Origin: Chloroflexota bacterium
GTDB taxonomy: Bacteria > Chloroflexota > Anaerolineae > Promineifilales > Promineifilaceae
DNA: 63,925 bases
NCBI GenBank assembly: GCA_022616275.1
Contig: JAKEFB010000108.1
Coordinates: 1 to 63,925, forward strand
Direction of reading: 5' to 3'
The notes below the pieces were generated by a model. The model was not told the DNA's origin, made no database searches, and worked only from the letters and a program-made list of their open reading frames with translations. Made by a program: the position numbers and the translations under genes. Below are positions 11,101 to 18,652 of this stretch, piece after piece (within the stretch, counting starts at the first letter, position 1; each line of letters opens with the position of its first letter).

Positions 11101-14100
11101 GTGGTCGTGGTGGTCCAGCCAGACGGGCACGACGGCCGGCAACTGGTTGCCTACGTGGTTCCAGAAGCAGGCAGGCAGCGAAGCGACGCGGCGCAGCGCT
11201 TGCGGCAGTACCTGAAGCTGAAACTGCCCGATTACATGGTACCGGCCGCCTTTATGTTCCTTGAGGCCCTGCCACTGACGCCGAACGGCAAGCTTGATCG
11301 CCAGGCCTTGCCCCTGCCGGATGGCGCCAGACCAGCCGTAGCCCAGACGTACGCAGCGCCACGGACACCGGTTGAAGGAACGCTGGCCGGCATCTGGAGG
11401 AAAATCCTGGGCCTTACCCAGATTGGTGTATACGATAATTTCTTCGAGTTGGGCGGCCATTCGCTGCTGGCTACCCGGATCGCATCCCAGGTGCGACAAC
11501 TCTTTCAGGTGGAGATTCCGCTCAGGGAGTTCTTTACGGCCCCGTGTATTGCCGATCTGGCCGAACGGGTAACGGCATTTCAGCAAACCGACCCAGGCCT
11601 CCAGGCCGGGCCAATCCTCCCTGGGCCGCGCGACGGCGATGTTCCTCTGTCGTTTGCCCAGCAGCGGTTGTGGTTGCTCAACCAAATCACACCCAACAAT
11701 CCGGCTTACCAGATTCCAGGAGCGGTCCAGCTCCTGGGACCTTTAAACGTCCAGGCCTTGCAGCACTGCCTGGAGGAAATTGTGCGCCGGCATGAGGCGT
11801 TGCGGACGACATTTCCTACCGTTGAAGGAAACCCGGTGCAGCGTATACACCGGGACTACTACCTGGAGCTGCCGGTGCTGGACCTGGCCCACCTGCCGGC
11901 AGAGCGACGAGAGGCGGCCGCGCGGGAAATAGCAGAGGCTGAGGCCAAACGCCCGTTTAACCTGGCCGAAGGCCCACTGCTGCGCATGACGCTCATCCGC
12001 CTGGGACCAGACAATCACGTCCTGTTGATGATGATGCATCATATTATTTGTGACGGCTGGTCTTTGGTGCGCGTCTTTGTGAGTGAAATGGCTGCTCTCT
12101 ACCGGGCTTTCGCCGACCACCAGCCCTCCCCTCTGCCTGAGCTACCGATTCAGTACGCCGATTATGCTATCTGGCAACGCAAGCTGTTCGACAGTGGGTT
12201 CATGGCCGGGCAGTTAGCCTATTGGCAGGAGCAACTGGCCGGCGCCGCCCCCGTGCTGCCTTTGCCAACGGACCGGCCGCGCCCGGCCGTGCAAACGTTC
12301 AACGGGGCCGTCCAATCTCTGCCTTTGCCACCGCCCTTAAGCCAGGCGTTCCGAAAGCTGTGCCGGCAACAAGCAGTGACCCCTTTCATGGCCTGGCTGG
12401 CTGCTTTTCAGGTTCTGCTCTACCGTTACACGGGCCAGGCTGATATATCCGTCGGTACACCCATTGCCAACCGCCAGCGGGCCGAAATTGAAGAGTTGAT
12501 CGGCTTCTTCGCCAACACGCTCGTGCTACGCACCGAACTGTCGGGTAATCCTTCCTTTCGCGAATTGCTGGCCCGGGTGAAGGAAGTGGCCTTAGGCGCT
12601 TATGCCCATCAGGACTTCCCTTTTGAACAATTGGTAGACAGTTTGCAGCCGGAGCGCGACATGAGTCGCAATCCGCTCTTCCAGGTCATGTTTATTATGC
12701 AAAACTTGCCGGATGAAGCGGTGGAGTTACCAGGTTCCGGCCTGGCGTTAAGATTATGGGAAATTGGCAATCGTTCTGCGAAATTTGATTTGACTCTGTC
12801 GGTCGAGGAGGTAGGCGACAGGCTCATTCCTGCTTTTGAATACAACACCGACCTCTTCGACAAGGCCACTATTGCCAACATGCTGGAGCACTTGCAAAGA
12901 GTCATTGAAGAATTCGTGACCCACAGCGACCGGCCGATTGTGAACTTTTCCCTCCTGAGTGACGCCGAGAAGGAGCAGGCGCTCGTGGCCTGGAACGACA
13001 CTTATCAGCCTGACTGCCTGGTGGAACAATGTTTACACCAGTTGATCGAAGCGCAGGTAGCCAGAACACCTGAGGCAACCGCCGTCATTTATGAGGGGCA
13101 GCGTCTTTCTTACCAGGACCTCAACCGGCAGGCCAATCAACTGGCCCATTACCTGCAAAAGAAAGGTGTCCGGCCGGAGACGCCGGTCGGTGTTTGCCTG
13201 GAACGCTCCCTGGAGATGGTCGTCGCCCTCCTGGCCGTGCTTAAGGCCGGCGGCGCCTACGTGCCGCTCGATCCGGACTATCCCGCCGAGCGATTGGCCT
13301 TTATGCTGGCTGATAGCCAGGTGCCGCTACTCGTCACCCAGAGCGAGCTGCTCTCCAGGCTTCCCGAGACCCCGGCCGGCGTCTTGTGCCTGGCGCGCGA
13401 CTGGCCGATCATTGCCGGGGAGCCGGAGGATAATCCGGCCAGTCCGGTGACGCCTGATAACACGATTTACGTTATTTATACGTCCGGCTCAACGGGTAAG
13501 CCCAAGGGAGCGGCTAACGTCCACCGTGGTCTGGCCAATCGCCTGCTGTGGATGCAGAAGACGTACCAGCTTGCCGGGGAGGACCGTGTTTTATTAAAGA
13601 CCCCTTTCAGCTTCGACGTCTTTGGCTGGGAATTCTTCTGGCCGTTATTGGCCGGCGCGCGCCTGGTGGTGGCTCGCCCGGGCGGGCATAAAGATAGCCG
13701 CTACCTGGTTCACCTGGTCAATGAGGAGGCGATTACTACCTTACACTTCGTTCCCTCGCTCCTGCGCCACTTTGTCGCCGAGCCCGGCGTGGGGAAGTGC
13801 GGCAGCTTGAAGCGGGTCATTTGCAGCGGGGAGGCGCTGCCGTATGACCTGCACGAACGTTTTTTCCAGCAGCTGCCCTGTGCCGCTTTACACAATCTTT
13901 ATGGACCAACCGAGGCCGCGATTGACGTCACGTTCTGGCATTGCCAGCCCGGCGCCGAGCGGCGTACTGTACCTATCGGGCGGCCGATTGCCAATACGCA
14001 GATTTATTTGTTAGACCGGCAGTTCCAGCCCGTCCCGGTGGGCGTAGCCGGCGAATTGTACATTGGGGGTGTGGGCCTGGCCCGGGGCTATTGGCGCCGG

Positions 14101-15621
14101 CCGGGGCTGACGGCCGAGCGATTCGTTCCTGATCCTTTCGGCCCCCCAGGCGGCCGGCTCTACAAGACCGGTGACCTGGCCCGCTATCTGGCTGACGGCG
14201 CCATCGAGTTTCTTGGTCGTCTGGACCACCAGGTCAAGATTCGGGGCTTTCGCATTGAATTAGGTGAAATTGAGTTCGTGCTCAACCAGCACCCACAGGT
14301 GGAGGCAGCCCTGGTCATCGCCCACGGCCAAGAGGATGCCCGGCGACTGGTGGCCTACATCGTCGTGGACCAAGTTGCCCCGCCTCCGGTAACAGAGCTT
14401 CGCCACTTCCTGCAAGCAAGAGTGCCCGATTATATGGTTCCGGCCGTCTTTATTCTTTTGAACGAATTTCCACTTCTTCCCAATGGCAAGGTGAACCGGC
14501 GTGCTTTACCAGAGCCGGACGGCGCCCGCCCTGATTTAGAACAGGGTTACGTAGCCCCATTAACGCCAGTGGAAGAAACGCTGGCCGGCATCTGGGAACA
14601 GGTATTAGGAATTGACCGGGTAGGTATCTATGACAACTTCTTCGAACTGGGTGGGGATTCGTTATTGGCCGTACGGTTGATGGCCCACGTCATGAAACAA
14701 TTTCAAGTGGACCTGCCGCTGGCTATCCTTTTCCAGGGGGGAACGGTTGAACGGCTGGCCCGTATCCTGGAACAACAGGTGAGCCTAGCGCCGCCGTCGC
14801 CGTTCGTGCCCATCCAGCCGCACGGCTCGAAGCGACCTTTCTTCTGTGTCCACCCGGCCGGCGGGCAGGTGCTCTGCTACGTGGCGCTGGCGCGCCGGCT
14901 GGGGACCGAGCAACCCTTTTATGGACTTCAGGCCAGTGGCCTGAAATTCGGCGCTGCTGAGCCGCTGGACGCTGACATCGAAACGATGGCTGCCCACTAT
15001 ATTGAAGCCATGCGCGACGTCCAACCGCAAGGCCCTTATCTGATCGGTGGCTGGTCCATGGGTGGAACGATTGCCTTTGAAATGGCCCGGCAATTGCAGA
15101 GCCAGGGGGAGGAAGTTGCTTTCCTGGCCCTGCTGGATACGCCCGCCCGGTTTACACCTGAAAACGCCGGCGACGTTGACGAAGTGGAGGTATTAACCAA
15201 CGTGGCCAGGCAATATCATATCCCTCTGGCAGCCAACGAGCTTGACCAGGTCGCCCCAGACCAGTTGTTGCCCTACTTTATTGAACAGGCCAGGGCGGCC
15301 AATATTGTTCCGCCAGACCTATCCCAACTACGCCACTATCTGGACGTATACAAATTGCACAACCGCATCGTTCTGGATTATACGCCGGCTATTTTTTCAG
15401 GCCGGATCACCCTTTTTCGGGCCAGCGAGGGGTTCTCGGAAGAACGGGATGGCCCTGCGCTTGGCTGGGAGCAATATTCAACGCAGCCGCTAGAAATTCA
15501 TCCAGTGCCAGGGGATCACGGGACAATGGCCTTTGAACCTCACGTGCAAGTCCTGGCTGAACAGCTACGAGCGTGCCTGGAATGTGTCAACCACGAAGGA
15601 AGGGAGGCCGCCGAACCGTAA
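5101..15621 (+). CDS. Nonribosomal peptide synthetase, three C-A-PCP modules plus thioesterase
   Basis: About 3506 residues. The GTG at 5101 is preferred because GGAG lies 8 bases upstream; a TTG at 5083 overlapping the previous stop is the alternative. Order: C1 (HHxxxDG at 182), A1 (about 530-1000), PCP1 (Ser 1048), C2 (about 1095-1540), A2 (about 1585-2070), PCP2 (Ser 2121), C3 (HHxxxDG at 2313), A3 (about 2665-3135), PCP3 (Ser 3187, GGDS), thioesterase (Ser 3319 in GWSMG; His in GDHGTM). Pocket residues aligned by eye to GrsA read D-A-W-F-L-G-N-V-V (Leu), D-L-Y-N-N-A-L-T-Y (probably Ala) and D-V-W-H-I-S-L-I-D (Ser). C2 has HQxxxDE instead of HHxxxDG, losing the catalytic His. No epimerisation domain is present. 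As the last synthase before exporter and hydrolase genes, it should release the product. Confidence 0.96.
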   Translation: MENVSERILNLTPEKLALLLRKVEQTVQEETPAIQELIARQPRRDGLNTFPLSLAQTRLWFLNQLVPDNVAYNLTSVLRLTGVVDPEVLERCLNEVVRRHETLRTVFDEVDGQPLQVVRPATPLRLPVVDLSHLAPEEQSRHIRQRVAAQNSQAFNLAQGPLLRMQLIRLATEEYLSVQTMHHLVADGWSAQVLIRELVELYEAHVSGRAASLAELPIQYGDFAAWQRAWLQGERLATQLDYWKKQLAGAPTLLTLPISRPRPSVQTFSGAAHTFTLSSDLVRQLQAIGQTENATLFMTLLAVFKVLLYRYTGQTDILVGAPIAGRHRAELERLIGFFVNTLALRTDLAGNPTFRQLLRRVHTVALEAYAHQDLPFEKLVEEIQPERDLSYHPLVQIVFDLQNLPAAPLSSSQLTLSPVEVETEQVQFDVALSLVETPEGLQGAFKYNTNLFDGGAIARLAGHFVTLAAAVVVNPDDGIAQLPLLAAAERQQLLAHWNDTAVPFSPEHYAHQLVEIAAGRTPWATAAVQGELRLTFGELNSRANQLAHYLQKRGVGPESRVAICLERSLDLIVGVLGILKAGGAYVPLDPAYPPERLAFLIKDAQAPVVLARAGLGPLLPEPERTVVYLDQERPAIALESTENPASLVGGDNLAYVIYTSGSTGQPKGVEIPHQGLLNLIFWHRRAFNVTENDRATLLSGLGFDASVWELWPYLAAGASIHVPDEETRLSAGALQQWLLEEEITICFAPTPLAEILLELPWPAETRLRILLTGGDRLHGYPAEDRPFTLINNYGPTETTVVATSGAVKPGVGAGAALPAIGRPIDNTDLYVLDAYLQPQPTGVAGELYIGGAGVARGYLGQPGQTAAKFIPHPFSAQPGARLYRTGDIVRYLPTGELEFLGRGDDQVKIRGFRIELGEIEATLKAHPAVREATVAIHGDTALDKRLVAYAVIDESQEEPEQHLRHYLLERLPRFMVPTAFVFLPALPLTVNGKVDRAALPLPERREPGQTHEAPGTPLETALAHIWADLLHLEAVDVHHHFFESGGHSLLATQIVTQLREREGITLPLRAIFEAPTIRELAEWITVMQGQPEPGALLSPAQRRFWFLDRFEAERAAYQVARAVRLRGPLELLRLETAIRESVKRHSILRTFFIAADGEPVAVVRPELPFSLLVLDVRDLPDEVQAARVQAAMRQECQQPFDLAEGPLWRIRLFHLNENDYILFLAMHQIVADESSLALFVAEIFRLYRDTFGAKGAPQPAGQYADYAARQIEWLRSQEGTAHLAYWKSQLAALPPSLALPTAYPRPGMQSFAGAAHSFTVSEEVAERLKPIGHQEEASLPTTLLAAFKALLYRYSGQEDLAIGLATTNRHTPEVTRLIGPVSDWLVIRTQLSSRVSFFEFLRQVQATVTAARAHGDAPLATLVEEIQTKRDLSLPPLVQVAFAWQESLAGWPSLPGLSLTPLEVDHQIAHFDLFLSLRESRAGLQGTVIYNAALFTTETIATLARHYQTLLINMVANPDLPVGRLPLLSEEERHRLLVAWNDRYSGPDIGQGTGAEAFTPQATIHLLFEQQVARTPGQPALIWEETSFSYGELNRRANRLAQQLRALGVGAETLVAVCLDRTPALVVGVLAILKAGGAYVPLDPAYPPDRLAFIMADTKAPVLLTRRPVAARLGDSVAGQGGAQTIYVDEGGLVEATGQQEMALTENPPPVAAPGNLAYVIYTSGSTGRPKGVAITHGNVVALLDWAAGLFSAAELQGVLAATSICFDLSVYELFLPLARGGSIILAQDALQLAELPARERVTLINTVPSVMLELVRAGGIPATVRTVNLAGEPLKWALVQQICAQGPVERVYNLYGPSEDTTYSTYLLVERAVAGEPGIGQPLPGTQAYILDEHLEPVPIGVAGQLYLGGAGMARGYLNRPGLTAERFIPNPFYSREKPGLPLAGACLRLYRTGDLARYRPDGCIEFIGRIDHQVKVRGFRIELGEVEATLSQHPLVHDVVVVVQPDGHDGRQLVAYVVPEAGRQRSDAAQRLRQYLKLKLPDYMVPAAFMFLEALPLTPNGKLDRQALPLPDGARPAVAQTYAAPRTPVEGTLAGIWRKILGLTQIGVYDNFFELGGHSLLATRIASQVRQLFQVEIPLREFFTAPCIADLAERVTAFQQTDPGLQAGPILPGPRDGDVPLSFAQQRLWLLNQITPNNPAYQIPGAVQLLGPLNVQALQHCLEEIVRRHEALRTTFPTVEGNPVQRIHRDYYLELPVLDLAHLPAERREAAAREIAEAEAKRPFNLAEGPLLRMTLIRLGPDNHVLLMMMHHIICDGWSLVRVFVSEMAALYRAFADHQPSPLPELPIQYADYAIWQRKLFDSGFMAGQLAYWQEQLAGAAPVLPLPTDRPRPAVQTFNGAVQSLPLPPPLSQAFRKLCRQQAVTPFMAWLAAFQVLLYRYTGQADISVGTPIANRQRAEIEELIGFFANTLVLRTELSGNPSFRELLARVKEVALGAYAHQDFPFEQLVDSLQPERDMSRNPLFQVMFIMQNLPDEAVELPGSGLALRLWEIGNRSAKFDLTLSVEEVGDRLIPAFEYNTDLFDKATIANMLEHLQRVIEEFVTHSDRPIVNFSLLSDAEKEQALVAWNDTYQPDCLVEQCLHQLIEAQVARTPEATAVIYEGQRLSYQDLNRQANQLAHYLQKKGVRPETPVGVCLERSLEMVVALLAVLKAGGAYVPLDPDYPAERLAFMLADSQVPLLVTQSELLSRLPETPAGVLCLARDWPIIAGEPEDNPASPVTPDNTIYVIYTSGSTGKPKGAANVHRGLANRLLWMQKTYQLAGEDRVLLKTPFSFDVFGWEFFWPLLAGARLVVARPGGHKDSRYLVHLVNEEAITTLHFVPSLLRHFVAEPGVGKCGSLKRVICSGEALPYDLHERFFQQLPCAALHNLYGPTEAAIDVTFWHCQPGAERRTVPIGRPIANTQIYLLDRQFQPVPVGVAGELYIGGVGLARGYWRRPGLTAERFVPDPFGPPGGRLYKTGDLARYLADGAIEFLGRLDHQVKIRGFRIELGEIEFVLNQHPQVEAALVIAHGQEDARRLVAYIVVDQVAPPPVTELRHFLQARVPDYMVPAVFILLNEFPLLPNGKVNRRALPEPDGARPDLEQGYVAPLTPVEETLAGIWEQVLGIDRVGIYDNFFELGGDSLLAVRLMAHVMKQFQVDLPLAILFQGGTVERLARILEQQVSLAPPSPFVPIQPHGSKRPFFCVHPAGGQVLCYVALARRLGTEQPFYGLQASGLKFGAAEPLDADIETMAAHYIEAMRDVQPQGPYLIGGWSMGGTIAFEMARQLQSQGEEVAFLALLDTPARFTPENAGDVDEVEVLTNVARQYHIPLAANELDQVAPDQLLPYFIEQARAANIVPPDLSQLRHYLDVYKLHNRIVLDYTPAIFSGRITLFRASEGFSEERDGPALGWEQYSTQPLEIHPVPGDHGTMAFEPHVQVLAEQLRACLECVNHEGREAAEP

Positions 15622-15622
15622 C

Positions 15623-16975
15623 ATGCGGCCAAGGCGGGGCTTAACTTCCTTTTTGACGATGTGGCTGGGGCAGACGATCTCCCTGATTGGCTCCGGGCTG
15701 ACGGCCTTTGCCTTGAGCGTGTGGATATACCAGCAGACGGGTTCTGTCACCCAACTGGCGCTGGTGAATTTAAGCTTTCACCTGGGCATCGTCGCCCTGT
15801 CGCCGCTGGCCGGGCCGCTGGTTGATCGCTGGGACCGGCGCTGGGTCATCATTTGGAGCGACACGGGCGCAGCTTTGGTCACCCTGTTCGTCGCCTTGCT
15901 CTGGTACAGTGGCCGGCTGGAACTGTGGCATATTTACCTAGCTGTTTTTAGTGGGGCTGCCTTTCGAGCCTGCCAGTGGCCTGCTTACTCGGCCGTCGTT
16001 CCTGTCCTTGTATCCAACCAGCAGTTGGGGCAGGCCAACGGCCTGGTCCAGCTGGGCCGGGGCCTGGGGGAGGTAGCTGCGCCGGTGCTGGCCGGCGGGC
16101 TGATAGGCTCTATCGGGCTGGGGGGCGTTATCCTGGTGGACTTCGCTACTTTTATGCTGGCGGTGGTATCTTTGCTGCTGGTGAAAATCCCCCGGCCGGA
16201 GAGAAAGAAGGCGCGAGAAATGAAGCCCGAGACGTGGTGGCGTGAAGCCGGCTACGGCTGGCGCTACATCCGGAGCCAGCCAGGACTATTGGCCATGCTC
16301 TTATTTATGACGGCCATGAGTTTCAATTATGGTCTGGCGACGATATTGTTTACACCTTATGTGCTCAGTTTTGCCTCGCCGGTTGCTCTGGGGGGCATCG
16401 TGTCGGCCGGTAGTATAGGCATCCTGGCTGGCAGTCTCATCATGAGCGCCTGGGGTGGGCCCAGGCATCGCATTTATACGGTCGTGGGGCCGGGCCTTTT
16501 ATTGAGCCTGGGCCTTGTGCTCATCGGCAGCCGGTCACATGTGGTGTGGGTGACCGGCGCTGTCTTTATGGCCCTTTTGGGCGTGCCGGTGATGCTAGGG
16601 TCAGTGGAAAGTATCTGGCAGGTGAAAGTAATCCCGGAGGCGCAGGGACGAGTCTTCGCTGCCAGAAACATGGTGGTGGAAGCCTCGCCTCTGTTGTCAA
16701 TGATTCTGGCTGGCCCCCTGGCCGACAGGCTATTTGAACCCTTGCTCAGGCCAGGGGGAGTTTTAGCCAATACCCTTGGCCAGGTCATTGGTGTTGGTGA
16801 AGGGCGGGGCATTGGCTTACTATTCATCGCTTTAGGTGCTTTCACGTTTCTCCTCACCGTTTTGGGCTGGAGTTACCCTCGCCTTCGCCTGATTGAGGAA
16901 GAGTTGCCGGATACGATCATTAGCCTGCCTGAGCAAGCGCCGGCCTTGACTAAGGCCCCTCAGGAAGCGGCTTAA
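15623..16975 (+). CDS. MFS transporter (EntS-like efflux family)
   Basis: About 450 residues with the hydrophobic pattern of a 12-helix major facilitator. The N-terminal helix carries the WLGQTISLIGSGLT-type sequence usual in MFS_3/EntS-like exporters, and the loop after helix 2 has the family DRWDRR motif. The ATG at 15623, two bases after the NRPS stop, is preferred over an upstream TTG inside the NRPS gene; the purine-rich AAGGAAGGGAGG upstream is somewhat far from it. EntS-like MFS proteins export siderophores and peptides, and the position directly behind the thioesterase-bearing synthase suggests it exports the peptide-polyketide product or gives self-protection (inference). The C-terminal 30 residues are hydrophilic and probably cytoplasmic. 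Confidence 0.9.
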   Translation: MRPRRGLTSFLTMWLGQTISLIGSGLTAFALSVWIYQQTGSVTQLALVNLSFHLGIVALSPLAGPLVDRWDRRWVIIWSDTGAALVTLFVALLWYSGRLELWHIYLAVFSGAAFRACQWPAYSAVVPVLVSNQQLGQANGLVQLGRGLGEVAAPVLAGGLIGSIGLGGVILVDFATFMLAVVSLLLVKIPRPERKKAREMKPETWWREAGYGWRYIRSQPGLLAMLLFMTAMSFNYGLATILFTPYVLSFASPVALGGIVSAGSIGILAGSLIMSAWGGPRHRIYTVVGPGLLLSLGLVLIGSRSHVVWVTGAVFMALLGVPVMLGSVESIWQVKVIPEAQGRVFAARNMVVEASPLLSMILAGPLADRLFEPLLRPGGVLANTLGQVIGVGEGRGIGLLFIALGAFTFLLTVLGWSYPRLRLIEEELPDTIISLPEQAPALTKAPQEAA

Positions 16976-16985
16976 TCACAGGCCC

Positions 16986-17924
16986 ATGGGTGTGAACAGC
17001 ATGAAAAAGCGAACGGGAAAATGGCGGCGCTTGTTGAACCTGTTGATCTTCGCGGTTATATCTGCCGTACCGATTTTTATATTAGCCAACGTCGTAATGG
17101 GCGTCCTCTTTCTGACAGTTCCGGTCAACAGACCCATTTGCTGCCAAACCCCGGCCGATTACCAATTGGCCTATGAAGACGTCGTTTTGGAAACGGAGGA
17201 TGGCGTCAGGCTGGCAGGCTGGTATATCCCGTCGCAAAATGGCGCGGCCGTGATCCTGCTGCACGGTTATGGTGGTAACCGGCTGGCTCTGTTAAACCTG
17301 GCTGATATGCTGGCGGCTCATGGCTTTGGCATCCTCTTATATGACCTGCGTGGCCATGGGGAGAGCATAAGTGATTTTCGTTCCATTGGCTGGCAGGATG
17401 TCCAGGATGTATCGGCCGCATTGGCTTACTTGCGGGAGCGAGAGGATCTGGTCGCCGGTCGTGTGGCTGTGATGGGCTTTTCGATTGGCGCGCAGGTTGC
17501 TATCCAGGCCGGCGCCAGGGCAACGGATATTCAGGCGGTCATTGCCGACGGGCCGGCCGATGTACGGGCGTCAGACCTGCCCCGGGACGACCTGTGGGAT
17601 CATTTTTACGGCGGTGTCATGGTCTCCTTGCTAAATGAGGGGATTGCCTGGCGGACTGGCGTACCCATCCCCCAGGGCATTCTCGATACGATTGCCAACG
17701 TTTCACCGCGGCCCCTGTTGCTGATTGCCGGTGGGCGAACCCCACGCAACCTGGAAATGCGGACGGTCAGAGGCTACTATGAAGCCGCCGGGAAACCAAG
17801 AGAGCTTTGGGAAGTGCCCGAGGCGGGCCACGTCGGCGCAAGGTCAGCCCGGCCGGAAGCGTACGAGGAAAGAGTCATTTCGTTCTTGACGAGGGCATTG
17901 CTGAACCATGCTCGCATACCTTAA
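16986..17924 (+). CDS. Membrane-anchored alpha/beta hydrolase
   Basis: 312 residues. After a Lys/Arg-rich start one long hydrophobic segment (about 15-42) should act as an uncleaved anchor, leaving the hydrolase domain outside or on the membrane. The alpha/beta-hydrolase fold shows in the oxyanion-hole sequence LLHGYGG (about 89-95), the nucleophile elbow GFSIG with Ser 166, and a C-terminal His 282 in EAGHVG. The usual acidic residue after strand 7 is not obvious: the segment reads IAGGRTPRNLE, so a Glu may substitute. It lies 10 bases after the MFS gene and so closes the NRPS-PKS operon. It could trim or inactivate the product, but the sequence gives no substrate. A second ATG at 17001 is an equally possible start. 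Confidence 0.85.
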   Translation: MGVNSMKKRTGKWRRLLNLLIFAVISAVPIFILANVVMGVLFLTVPVNRPICCQTPADYQLAYEDVVLETEDGVRLAGWYIPSQNGAAVILLHGYGGNRLALLNLADMLAAHGFGILLYDLRGHGESISDFRSIGWQDVQDVSAALAYLREREDLVAGRVAVMGFSIGAQVAIQAGARATDIQAVIADGPADVRASDLPRDDLWDHFYGGVMVSLLNEGIAWRTGVPIPQGILDTIANVSPRPLLLIAGGRTPRNLEMRTVRGYYEAAGKPRELWEVPEAGHVGARSARPEAYEERVISFLTRALLNHARIP

Positions 17925-17982
17925 AATGGCTTCCCAGCATGCTGATTATTCCCTCATGAGCTTCTTTGAGTAGTGAGCTGCT

Positions 17983-18117
17983 GCTGGTTGGTTGTCAGAT
18001 TTAATCTTTCTCACACTTGACAACCCTATCTGGTAGTTGGCCGCGGCCTAAAGCACCGTCTATGGGGGCAAAACCGCTGTCAAGTCCCGCGAAAATAAGA
18101 TTTGTCAGCCAACCAGC
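17983..18117. repeat. Nested inverted-repeat element (MITE-like?)
   Basis: Three nested symmetries share about one centre: outer arms gctggttgg (17983-17991) and ccaaccagc (18109-18117), inner arms acttgaca (18015-18022) and tgtcaagt (18078-18085), and the central palindrome ggccgcggcc (18039-18048). No protein reading frame is convincing here. It fills most of the 271-base gap between the NRPS-PKS operon and the truncated glycosyltransferase. It could be a small non-autonomous mobile element or a structured RNA. No target duplication was recognised. Confidence 0.4.
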
Positions 18118-18195
18118 TCTTGAATCACATGTTCGCATTTTCGCCAGACATTTACAGGCCTAGCTGGATAAGACCACGATATCAAATCGAGGTTA

Positions 18196-18483
18196 ATGAT
18201 GGCCCATATTGTTATTTTTGCGATGGGGTCGCGTGGTGACATCCAATCCTTTATTGCTCTGGCACTGGGGCTACAACAGGCTGGATATACAATATGTTTG
18301 GCAGCGCCACCCAATTTCTGCTCGTTCATAGAAAGCTACAACATCCCGTTTTCCCCGGTGGGGGATGATTGGGAGACGCTTTTACAAAGGGAAGCTGCCA
18401 TTAACTACTATGCGTCTGGTTCAATAATTCAAGGGATTCGTTTTCGGGTCGTAAAATGTGATTATCTCCAACCACATATATAG
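18196..18483 (+). pseudogene. N-terminal fragment of a GT28/UGT-type glycosyltransferase
   Basis: The 95-residue frame starts with a typical GT28/sterol-glucosyltransferase N terminus: a beta strand HIVIFAMGSRGDIQ, then an ALALGLQQAGY helix and a PPNFCSFIE strand-turn. Complete members are around 400 residues, so most of the N-terminal domain and the whole nucleotide-sugar-binding C-terminal domain are missing. After the stop at 18483 no frame up to 18652 resumes recognisable glycosyltransferase sequence. An upstream GAGG supports translation from 18196 or 18199. Glycosyltransferases of this family often decorate lipids or natural products, so it may once have belonged to the NRPS-PKS cluster (inference). 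It is probably non-functional. Confidence 0.65.
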
Positions 18484-18652
18484 GTCATTTCCCCGCATTC
18501 GGCGAGTTCTTGCCATACTTACGGGTCTGCAAGAAGTCCATTTTCGACTAAAAGTGCCTATAGTGCTTCGGCAGTGGGTCAATTTAATTGTGGCCGCTGC
18601 CAAAAAATTTCATACGCCTACCTGTCAAGCAGGGGGTTGGAGATAATCTCAT

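Noticed and set aside
10951-11685. 244-codon minus-strand ORF inside the NRPS
   Set aside because: Shadow frame of an adenylation/PCP region.
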